A DNA stretch of 10,291 bases from JBARDN01 sp050736695 (GTDB taxonomy: Bacteria; Desulfobacterota; Binatia; Binatales; Binataceae). A model generated the notes under the pieces. The model searched no databases. It was not told the DNA's origin and saw only the letters and a program-made list of their open reading frames with translations. The stretch lies in assembly GCA_050736695.1 (NCBI GenBank), contig JBOHWH010000136.1:1-10291 (forward strand), written 5' to 3'. Numbering within the stretch: position 1 is the stretch's first letter; every line of letters starts with the position of its first letter. Position numbers and translations under genes: made by a program. Below, one piece after another: positions 1 through 6,788 of this stretch.

Positions 1-3000
1 CTCACGAGCTCGTCGAGCGGCTGGAAGGCACCTTCGAGACGATGAACCGGCTCGAGGTTTTTCGCGGTCATTTTTACAATTGGTACGAGACTCGCGACCT
101 GCGTCCGCTCGATCCGAAATACGTCTCGTCGGTGGATAGCGGGAATCTGGCAGGCCATCTGATCGCATTCGGCAACGCATGCCGCGAGATCGTAGTCGGT
201 CCGATCGCCGGCTCGTCGTGGCGATCCGGAATTGAAGATGCGGTCGCGCTGACTCGCGAGGCGCTTCCGGCGCTGGCCGGCGACCTGCGCAATCCCAGCG
301 TCACTCCAAAACAACTCGAAGAGACGCTGGACGCGCTTTCCGCCATACTTCGGCCGGATCCGCAATCGCCCGCGGGTGTGGCCGCGCAGGTAGAGGAACT
401 CAGAGCCACCGCGGCGTCGGTCGTCGATATCGCGCAGACTCTCATTACGGAACGAGGCGATGGGGCTGGCGAGGAGTTGCTCGCATGGGCACACGCGATC
501 GTCGCTTCGATCGAAAGTCATCGGCGTGAAGTTGACGCGCTGATGCCGTGGGCAGGTTTCCTGACCACGTTCAACAATTCGCAACCCAACTCGTTCGGCA
601 CTCTGTTCGACTCGATGCCGACGCTCGGCGATCTGCCCGACCGATGTGCCGAGGCGGTAGCTATTGCGGCATCGATTAAGACCGAGCATGCGGCGAAGGG
701 GTGCGCAACCGGTGTCACGATCGCGCAAATTGATGCGTTCATCACCGCGCTCGCGCAATCTGCCGAAGCGGCTCGGGAACTCGAGCGAAGGCTCGCGGCC
801 CTGGCCGCCATCTCGAACAAGATCTTCGACGCGATGAAGTTCGATTTTCTGTTCGATCACGCGCGCCACCTGTTTTCGATCGGATACCGCGTCGCCGACG
901 GAAGCCTTGATACCAACTGCTATGACCTGCTCGCCTCTGAGGCGCGTCTTGCGAGCTTCGTCGCGATTGCCAAGGGAGATGTGCGGGTCAGGCACTGGTT
1001 TAGATTGGGCCGCGACTTGACGCCGGTAGGGCGAGGTTCCGCGCTGATCTCGTGGTCGGGATCGATGTTCGAGTACCTGATGCCGTCGCTGGTGATGCGC
1101 GCGCCGGTGGGTAGCCTGCTGGAACAAACCAACCAACTGGTCGTGCGACGCCAGATCGAATATGGCAGGCAGCTTGGAGTGCCGTGGGGAATCTCCGAAT
1201 CCGCATTCAACGCGAGAGATCTCGAACTGACCTACCAGTATTCGAACTTCGGCGTGCCCGGTCTGGGACTGAAGCGGGGCCTCCGGGAAAACGCCGTCAT
1301 CGCTCCCTACGCGACCGCCTTGGCAGCGATGATCGATCCGGAGGCGGCGGCGAAAAATTTTGCGCGGCTGCGCGCCGCGGGCGGTCTCGGCCATTTCGGC
1401 TGGTACGAAGCTCTGGACTACACACCGTCGCGCGTCCCCGAAGGCGAGAGCGTCGCGATCGTGCGCGCCTACATGGCGCATCATCAAGGGATGACGCTGG
1501 TGGCGATCACCGACGCGCTTTTGGGCGGCGTGATGCGCGCGCGCTTTCATTCCGATCCGATAATCCAGGCGACAGAGCTTTTGCTTCAGGAGCGGACCCC
1601 GCGCGGCGTCGCGGTTGAGCGCCCACGCGCTGAAGAGGTCAACGCCGACGCAAACGTTCGTGAGATTACGCCGCCCACGATCCGCCGGTTTCATTCGCCG
1701 CACGATCTGATTCCGCGCACGCATCTGCTGTCGAACGGAAGATATACGGTGATGATCACCGCGGCCGGTTCCGGCTTCAGCCGTTGGCGCGATTTGGCGG
1801 TTTCGCGCTGGCGCGAGGACGTCACTTGCGACGGCTGGGGCACCTACATTTTCCTGCGCGATGTACAAACCGCCAAGGTCTGGTCGGCCGGCTACCAACC
1901 CAGCAGCGTCGAAGCCGACAGTTATGAAGTCGAGTTTTCGGAGGATCGGGCCCAGATCGTTAGACGCGACGGCACGATCAGGACCACACTCGACGTGGCA
2001 GTCTCGCCCGAAGATGACGCCGAGGTTCGCCGGGTGTCGATCTCAAACCTCGGTAGCCGCACTCGCGAGATTGAACTGACCTCGTACTCCGAAGTTGTGC
2101 TGGCGCCCGACGCGTCGGATGCCGCGCATCCGGCCTTCTCCAAGATGTTCGTGCAGACTGAGTTCGCGCTCGAGGTGGGCGCGCTTCTGGCCACGCGGCG
2201 GCCGCGTTCGCGCGCCGACGCCCAGGTCTGGGCCGCTCATCTTGCCGTGGTCGAGGGGGATTCCACGAGCGGTGTACAGTTCGAGACCGATCGCGCGCGT
2301 TTTCTTGGACGCGGACGCGCCACTCGCACGCCAGTTTCGGTAATCGACGGACGGCCGCTCTCGAACACGATCGGCACGGTGCTCGATCCGATTTTCAGCC
2401 TTCGCCGCACCGTGCGGATTCCCGCGGGCGCAACCGCCCGCGTCGCGTTCTGGACGATGGTCGCGCCCACGCGCGCTCTGGCGCTGGACCTGGTGGACAA
2501 GCATCACGACCCTTCCGCCTTCGAACGAGCGGTCACGCTCGCATGGACTCAAGCGCAAGTGCAGCTTCATCACTTGGGTGTCGGACCCGATGAAGCGCAT
2601 TTGTTCCAGCGTCTGGCTAACCGCGTGTTTTACTCGGATCCGACTCTGCGGCCTTCGTCCGCCGTCTTGCAGCGCAGCGAGGGCGGACAATCGAAGTTGT
2701 GGGTTAACGGAATCTCCGGGGACCTGCCGATCGTACTGGTTCGGATCGATGAAGCCGAAGACCTGGAAATCGTTCGCGAGCTGGCGCGGGCGCACGAATA
2801 CTGGCGGATGAAGCGCTTCGACGTCGATTTGGTGATCGTGAACGAGCGGTCTCCTTCATACGATCAGGATTTGCAGGGCGCGCTGGAAGCTCTGGTACGC
2901 GCGAATCACGCGCGGTCGAACCCCGGGGAGGAAAGTGCTCGCGGAAACGTGTTCGTGCTGCGAGCGGACCTGGTTTCAGCCGAGGTTCGTAGTTTGCTTC

Positions 3001-5558
3001 AGACTGTCGCACGAGCTGTTCTGCTGAGCCGCCGCGGGACTCTTGCACAGCAGCTCAAACGCCTGGAGGTGATGCTGCCCGCGGCCGCTCCGCCGCCGCG
3101 CCGTCCGCCGGCGAGTCGTCAGCCAGAACCCTCTCGGGTGCGGCCCGCGACGGAGTTTTTTAACGGCCTCGGCGGATTTGCCAATGACGGCCGTGAATAC
3201 GTAACGACACTCGGCGAGGGGCAATGGACTCCGGCGCCATGGATCAACGTGATCACCAATCCTTCGTTCGGCTTCCAGGTTTCGGTCGAGGGCGCAGGCT
3301 ACACCTGGTCGATCAATAGCCACGAGAATCAAATCACGCAGTGGTCGAACGATCCGGTCGGTGACCGGCCCGTCGAAGTGATTTACGTACGCGACGAGGA
3401 CACTAACGAATTGTGGGGACCGACTGCGCTGCCGATTCGCGAGGAGTCCGCGCCGTACACGGTTCGTCACGGCCAGGGCTACAGCATCTTCGAGCATACC
3501 TCGCACGGGATTGCGCTCGAACTCGATCAGTCAGTGCCGCTCGATGACTCGATCAAAATTTCGCGTTTTAAGATACGCAACCTGTCGGCGCGGTCGCGGC
3601 GCCTGTCGATCACCGTGTACGTCGAATGGGTGCTCGGCACCCTGCGCGCCGCATCGGCGCCGTTCATCGTAACCGAGATCGATTCTGGCACTCATGCGAT
3701 GCTCGCGCGGAACTCTTATAGCACCGAGTACGGCAGCCGTGTGGCGTTTGCAGACCTTAGCGGCGATCAACTCTCATGGACGGGCGACCGCACCGAGTTT
3801 CTCGGCCGCAACGGGAGTTTGGACAATCCGGCGGCTCTGGCCGGTGCGGCGCCGCTCTCTAATCGAGTGGGCGCCGCGCTCGATCCGTGCGCGGCTCTGC
3901 AGACTCGGGTCGAGCTCAAGCCAAACGGAGCAACCGAAATCGTTTTCTTTCTCGGCGAATCGGCAACCAGGCCCGACGCGCTTTCCCTGATCGCCAAATA
4001 CCGAGCCGCGGATCTGGACGCGATCCGCGCGGCGACCACGCGTTTGTGGGACGACGTCCTGGGCACCGTCCAGGTGAAGACCCCCGATCGTTCCATCGAC
4101 CTCATGCTCAACCGCTGGCTGCTGTATCAGACTCTCGCGTGCCACATGTGGGCCCGAACGGCATTCTATCAGGCCAGTGGCGCCTACGGCTTTCGCGATC
4201 AGCTCCAGGACGTGCTGGCGCTGGCAATCTCGAGGCCCGCCATCGCGCGCGAGCATCTGCTGCGCTCATCGTCGCGCCAGTTCGTCGAAGGCGACTTTCA
4301 GCACTGGTGGCTTCCGCCGTCGGGACAGGGGGTGCGAACCCGGATCTCCGACGACCGCGTATGGCTACCCTATATCGCCGCTCAATATGTCGAGGTCACG
4401 GGCGATCGCTCCGTCCTTGAGGAGGTGGTTCCTTACCTCGAGGGTCCGGTTCTGCGTCCTGGCCAGGACGAATCTTACTTTCTTCCGACCGTCTCCGACG
4501 AACGCAGTTCTCTCTACGAGCACTGCGCCCGCGCGCTCGACCACAGTCTTGCAGTCGGGATCAACGGCTTGCCGCTGATGGGTTCTGGAGATTGGAACGA
4601 CGGCATGAACCTGGTCGGCGAAGCAGGCCGGGGCGAGAGCATCTGGCTTGGCTGGTTCCTTTATACCGCGCTCTCGGAATTTGCGCAGTTGGCGCAGAGC
4701 CGCGGAGAACAACCTCGCGCCAAGACCTGGCGGGAGCATGCGGCCGCGTTGCGTGAAGCTCTCGATCGGCAAGGATGGGACGGCGGCTGGTATCGGCGTG
4801 GTTACTTCGATGACGGCACGCCGCTGGGATCGGCTTCGAGCCTGGAATGCCGCATCGATTCGATCGCGCAATCCTGGGGCGTGATCTCCGGCGCTGCGAA
4901 TCCGGATCGCGCGCGTATCGCGATGGCTGCCGCCGACGAATACCTCGTCCGCAGCGAGGACTCGCTGGTCCTGCTTTTCACGCCACCGTTCGATAAGACC
5001 GCGCTGGACCCCGGTTACATCAAAGGATATCCACCCGGAATACGCGAGAACGGCGGACAGTACACCCATGGCGCCGTTTGGGCCGTAATCGCCTTTGCAA
5101 TGCTCGGTGACGGCGACAAGGCTGGCGAACTTTTCTCGATTTTAAATCCGATCAACCATTCAAACACACGCGCCGGGATCCATCGCTACAAGGTCGAACC
5201 GTACGTGCTCTGCGCCGACATATACTCCGTGCCCCCGCACAATGGACGCGGAGGATGGACGTGGTACACGGGCTCCGCCGGATGGATGTACCGAGCGGGT
5301 CTCGATTCGATACTTGGATTTCGTTTGCGCGGCGAAAGCCTGCTCCTGGATCCCTGCATACCGAGCAACTGGCAAGGGTACGAGATCACTTTCAAGTACC
5401 ACTCCGCGCGATACCAGATATCCGTCGAGAACCCGCGCCGAGTCAGCCGCGGCGTCACGCAACTGGAGCTCGATGGCGCGATTTTGACCGATGCCTCACG
5501 CAAGATTCCTTTGGCCGACGACGGCTCGATCCATCGCGTGCGGGTGGTGCTCGGATGA
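1..5558 (+). CDS. ndvB: Cyclic beta-1,2-glucan synthase (NdvB/ChvB type), C-terminal part, 5'-truncated by window
   Basis: The frame is open through the left edge (first full codon at base 3). The residues before Met-42 (HELVERLEGTFETM) run into the conserved RGHFYNWYETRDL stretch, so Met-42 is internal. Counted from that Met: about 1-525 is the middle region with the glycoamylase-like (PF10091) core at ~315-520, containing YQYSNFGVPGLGLKRGL and AYMAHHQGM. About 555-850 is a first GH94-type beta-sandwich, starting HLLSNGRYTVMITAAGSG. A Pro/Ala-rich linker sits at ~1012-1035. A second sandwich follows at ~1037-1305 (GYTWSINSHENQITQWSNDP), then an (alpha/alpha)6 catalytic barrel at ~1345-1760 with LPLMGSGDWNDGMN at ~1510-1523, which holds the expected general-acid Asp. 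In characterised synthases the N-terminal GT84 membrane part elongates the glucan, the middle domain (classed GH189, to my knowledge) cyclizes it, and the GH94 part trims by phosphorolysis to set length. Family members are ~2,800-2,900 residues, so roughly two thirds is visible. No membrane segment is seen in this part. A stand-alone 1,2-beta-oligoglucan phosphorylase is unlikely because the middle domain is present. Confidence 0.9.
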   Translation, partial: HELVERLEGTFETMNRLEVFRGHFYNWYETRDLRPLDPKYVSSVDSGNLAGHLIAFGNACREIVVGPIAGSSWRSGIEDAVALTREALPALAGDLRNPSVTPKQLEETLDALSAILRPDPQSPAGVAAQVEELRATAASVVDIAQTLITERGDGAGEELLAWAHAIVASIESHRREVDALMPWAGFLTTFNNSQPNSFGTLFDSMPTLGDLPDRCAEAVAIAASIKTEHAAKGCATGVTIAQIDAFITALAQSAEAARELERRLAALAAISNKIFDAMKFDFLFDHARHLFSIGYRVADGSLDTNCYDLLASEARLASFVAIAKGDVRVRHWFRLGRDLTPVGRGSALISWSGSMFEYLMPSLVMRAPVGSLLEQTNQLVVRRQIEYGRQLGVPWGISESAFNARDLELTYQYSNFGVPGLGLKRGLRENAVIAPYATALAAMIDPEAAAKNFARLRAAGGLGHFGWYEALDYTPSRVPEGESVAIVRAYMAHHQGMTLVAITDALLGGVMRARFHSDPIIQATELLLQERTPRGVAVERPRAEEVNADANVREITPPTIRRFHSPHDLIPRTHLLSNGRYTVMITAAGSGFSRWRDLAVSRWREDVTCDGWGTYIFLRDVQTAKVWSAGYQPSSVEADSYEVEFSEDRAQIVRRDGTIRTTLDVAVSPEDDAEVRRVSISNLGSRTREIELTSYSEVVLAPDASDAAHPAFSKMFVQTEFALEVGALLATRRPRSRADAQVWAAHLAVVEGDSTSGVQFETDRARFLGRGRATRTPVSVIDGRPLSNTIGTVLDPIFSLRRTVRIPAGATARVAFWTMVAPTRALALDLVDKHHDPSAFERAVTLAWTQAQVQLHHLGVGPDEAHLFQRLANRVFYSDPTLRPSSAVLQRSEGGQSKLWVNGISGDLPIVLVRIDEAEDLEIVRELARAHEYWRMKRFDVDLVIVNERSPSYDQDLQGALEALVRANHARSNPGEESARGNVFVLRADLVSAEVRSLLQTVARAVLLSRRGTLAQQLKRLEVMLPAAAPPPRRPPASRQPEPSRVRPATEFFNGLGGFANDGREYVTTLGEGQWTPAPWINVITNPSFGFQVSVEGAGYTWSINSHENQITQWSNDPVGDRPVEVIYVRDEDTNELWGPTALPIREESAPYTVRHGQGYSIFEHTSHGIALELDQSVPLDDSIKISRFKIRNLSARSRRLSITVYVEWVLGTLRAASAPFIVTEIDSGTHAMLARNSYSTEYGSRVAFADLSGDQLSWTGDRTEFLGRNGSLDNPAALAGAAPLSNRVGAALDPCAALQTRVELKPNGATEIVFFLGESATRPDALSLIAKYRAADLDAIRAATTRLWDDVLGTVQVKTPDRSIDLMLNRWLLYQTLACHMWARTAFYQASGAYGFRDQLQDVLALAISRPAIAREHLLRSSSRQFVEGDFQHWWLPPSGQGVRTRISDDRVWLPYIAAQYVEVTGDRSVLEEVVPYLEGPVLRPGQDESYFLPTVSDERSSLYEHCARALDHSLAVGINGLPLMGSGDWNDGMNLVGEAGRGESIWLGWFLYTALSEFAQLAQSRGEQPRAKTWREHAAALREALDRQGWDGGWYRRGYFDDGTPLGSASSLECRIDSIAQSWGVISGAANPDRARIAMAAADEYLVRSEDSLVLLFTPPFDKTALDPGYIKGYPPGIRENGGQYTHGAVWAVIAFAMLGDGDKAGELFSILNPINHSNTRAGIHRYKVEPYVLCADIYSVPPHNGRGGWTWYTGSAGWMYRAGLDSILGFRLRGESLLLDPCIPSNWQGYEITFKYHSARYQISVENPRRVSRGVTQLELDGAILTDASRKIPLADDGSIHRVRVVLG

Positions 5559-5732
5559 GTTTGCACTTGACCGCAACGGCAGATATTTCATGGTACCTGT
5601 AGTTCCCGAGCCGAAGAAATAGCGAAACTGATTTTGCATATGATGATTATCGGAAAATTCTGTGGTCGCGATGGTCTTAAGGTGGCATGGCGATTGCCTC
5701 GGTTCCGTATCGCCACATCGTCGACTGACTAC

Positions 5733-5771
5733 TAGCCCCAGCTTCGTTCGCATGGCATGGTTTCGGGGCTA
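5733..5771. repeat. Inverted repeat TAGCCCC / GGGGCTA spanning the candidate ku promoter
   Basis: TAGCCCC at 5733-5739 and its exact reverse complement GGGGCTA at 5765-5771 are separated by 25 bases. The arms are 32 bp apart centre to centre, about three helical turns. The left arm lies just upstream of the proposed -35 box and the right arm overlaps the start of the proposed -10 box, a layout that would suit a repressor site or a DNA loop. A 7-bp match over this distance can arise by chance. What raises interest is that TAGCCCC recurs before ligD at 6733-6739. Confidence 0.35.
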
Positions 5772-5775
5772 TACA
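5747..5775 (+). promoter_or_regulatory. Candidate sigma70-like promoter for ku
   Basis: TTCGCA at 5747-5752 matches the TTGACA consensus at four of six bases. After a 17-base spacer, TATACA at 5770-5775 matches TATAAT at four of six. The overlapping TACAAT at 5772-5777 matches better, but with a 19-base spacer. The predicted start near 5782 would leave a leader of about 26 bases containing the ku ribosome binding site. The proposed boxes closely resemble those before ligD. This is read by eye only. Confidence 0.4.
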
Positions 5776-5794
5776 ATTCGACCTGAGACCATTT

Positions 5795-5800
5795 GGAGGA
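5795..5800 (+). promoter_or_regulatory. Ribosome binding site of ku
   Basis: GGAGGA lies seven bases before the ATG at 5808, an ideal Shine-Dalgarno position. It decides the start. An in-frame TTG at 5793 would add five residues (MEDCA), but it overlaps this purine run and has no site of its own, so ATG 5808 is preferred. Confidence 0.8.
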
Positions 5801-5807
5801 TTGCGCG

Positions 5808-6692
5808 ATGCCGCCTCGGTCAATATCCACGGCCAGTCTGACCTTCGGACTTGTCTCGATACCGGTTCGTCTGTTTCCAGCCACCAGCTCCAAGACAATC
5901 CGATTCAATCTGCTCCACGCTAAAGATAAGAGCCGCATTCAGGAAAAGATCTTCTGCCCGGTGGAAGAGAAGATCATCGATCGAAGCGAGTTGGTGCGCG
6001 GCTATGAAGTAGAGAAAGGCCGCTTCGTCACCTTCACCGATGAGGAGTTAAAAAACCTCGAAGCGCAGGCCGATCACGCGATCGAGATCGCTGAGTTCAT
6101 TCCAGTCACTGAAGTCGATCCGGTCTATTTTGAAAACTCATATTTGCTCGGATGCGAACCGACCTCGGCAAAGGCGTATCATCTCTTGAGAGAAGCGATG
6201 GCGAAGGCCGGCCGGGTTGGAGTCGCTAAATTCACGATGCGCGGAAAGGAACGCCTGGTTTTGCTACGGCCGTTCGACAAAGGCCTGATGCTGCATACGA
6301 TGTACTACAAGGACGAAGTTCGATCGTTCCAGGAGATCGATCATGGCGCGGATGCGCCGGTCAAGGATTCGGAGCTGAGCCTCGCACAGCGGCTGATCGC
6401 GGATCTGACTGAGAAAAAATTCAATCCGGAAAAATATAAGGACACCTATCGCGAGCGTGTAGTTGCCGCGGCCGAGGAGAAGCTCGCCGGGCACGAAGTG
6501 AGCGAACCCGCACCCGAAACCCGCCGCGGCCAGGTGATCGATCTAATGAGCGCGCTCAAAGCGTCGCTCAAGAAGCGCGGCGTTCCGGTCGGCGCCGATC
6601 GCGAGGAAGCGGAAGGTTCGGCTGAGCCTGCCGAAGAAAAGACCGCTCACGCCTCGCGCCGAGCAACCCGCGCGCGCCGCGCCACGAAGTAA
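5808..6692 (+). CDS. ku: Non-homologous end-joining protein Ku
   Basis: Bacterial Ku forms a homodimeric ring that threads onto double-strand DNA ends, protects them and recruits LigD. The product is 294 residues, within the usual bacterial size of ~250-320. Family signatures run the whole length: the start MPPRSISTASLTFGLVSIPV, then LLHAKDKSRI (36-45), LVRGYEVEKGRFVTFTDEEL (62-81), DPVYFENSYLLG (104-115), AYHLLREAM (123-131), LLRPFDKGLMLHTMYYKDEVR (152-172), and FNPEKYKDTYRERV (205-218), then the conserved DLMSALKASLKKR near 245-257. The last ~35 residues are low-complexity, with an acidic stretch followed by an Arg/Lys-rich tail (RRATRARRATK). Similar basic tails in other Ku proteins contribute to DNA binding. 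The start is fixed by a GGAGGA site and by the family's N-terminal motif. ligD follows 96 bases downstream on the same strand, which supports a joint repair role. Confidence 0.96.
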   Translation: MPPRSISTASLTFGLVSIPVRLFPATSSKTIRFNLLHAKDKSRIQEKIFCPVEEKIIDRSELVRGYEVEKGRFVTFTDEELKNLEAQADHAIEIAEFIPVTEVDPVYFENSYLLGCEPTSAKAYHLLREAMAKAGRVGVAKFTMRGKERLVLLRPFDKGLMLHTMYYKDEVRSFQEIDHGADAPVKDSELSLAQRLIADLTEKKFNPEKYKDTYRERVVAAAEEKLAGHEVSEPAPETRRGQVIDLMSALKASLKKRGVPVGADREEAEGSAEPAEEKTAHASRRATRARRATK

Positions 6693-6716
6693 GAGGAAGA
6701 CTGGTCATATCGGCGA

Positions 6717-6738
6717 GGGCTACCGCCGGCGGTAGCCC
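6717..6738. repeat. Perfect 22-bp palindrome between ku and ligD
   Basis: The arms GGGCTACCGCC (6717-6727) and GGCGGTAGCCC (6728-6738) are exact reverse complements with no spacer. As RNA this would fold into a stable GC-rich hairpin, with the central bases forced into the loop. It starts 24 bases after the ku stop codon. No T-run follows (next bases CCGGGCG), so a classical intrinsic terminator is not supported. Alternatives are a dimeric protein operator upstream of the ligD promoter, a stabilising or processing hairpin on ku mRNA, or a factor-assisted terminator. The symmetry is plain in the sequence. The role is unknown. Confidence 0.85.
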
Positions 6739-6749
6739 CCGGGCGTCGA

Positions 6750-6778
6750 TTCGCGGCGCATAGGACGCGTCGTATAAC
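6750..6778 (+). promoter_or_regulatory. Candidate promoter for ligD
   Basis: TTCGCG at 6750-6755 matches TTGACA at three of six bases. After a 17-base spacer, TATAAC at 6773-6778 matches TATAAT at five of six. Transcription would start around 6784-6789, at or just before the ligD ATG at 6789. This fits the absence of a Shine-Dalgarno sequence there and suggests a leaderless or nearly leaderless transcript. The -35 box is weak. Support comes mainly from the similar box, spacer and upstream TAGCCCC arrangement before ku. Confidence 0.35.
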
Positions 6779-6788
6779 ATTTCCGATC

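Larger units (their letters stand above)
5559..5807. other. Intergenic region between glucan synthase and ku
   Basis: A 249-base gap with no credible gene. Its middle (~5600-5680) is clearly richer in A and T than the flanking genes. I see no hairpin followed by a T-run that would make an intrinsic terminator for the upstream gene. A weak inverted repeat, TGGCGAT at 5688-5694 and ATCGCCA at 5709-5715 with a 14-base loop, could form a hairpin but has no T-tract. The right end carries the candidate ku promoter, an inverted repeat around it and the ku ribosome binding site, listed separately. Confidence 0.7.

Noticed and set aside
42..44. ATG at 42 as the start of the glucan synthase gene
   Set aside because: The frame is open to the left edge, the preceding residues continue the conserved domain, and the N-terminal glycosyltransferase part would be missing.
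2043..2795. 250-residue antisense reading frame inside the glucan synthase gene
   Set aside because: It is Arg/Pro-rich shadow sequence opposite a well-recognised domain. GC-rich genes commonly leave such frames open.
4365..5069. 234-residue antisense reading frame opposite the GH94 barrel
   Set aside because: It is a shadow of conserved catalytic coding sequence with no family resemblance.
5555..5602. 15-codon ORF overlapping the glucan synthase stop in an ATGA arrangement
   Set aside because: It is too short, has no recognisable product, and lacks signs of selection. The overlap is likely chance.
5793..5795. TTG at 5793 as the ku start
   Set aside because: It overlaps the GGAGGA site that serves the ATG at 5808, and the five extra residues are not part of the Ku family N-terminus.
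6717..6738. Palindrome as a standard intrinsic terminator of ku
   Set aside because: No T-run follows the stem on either strand, so the defining second element is absent.
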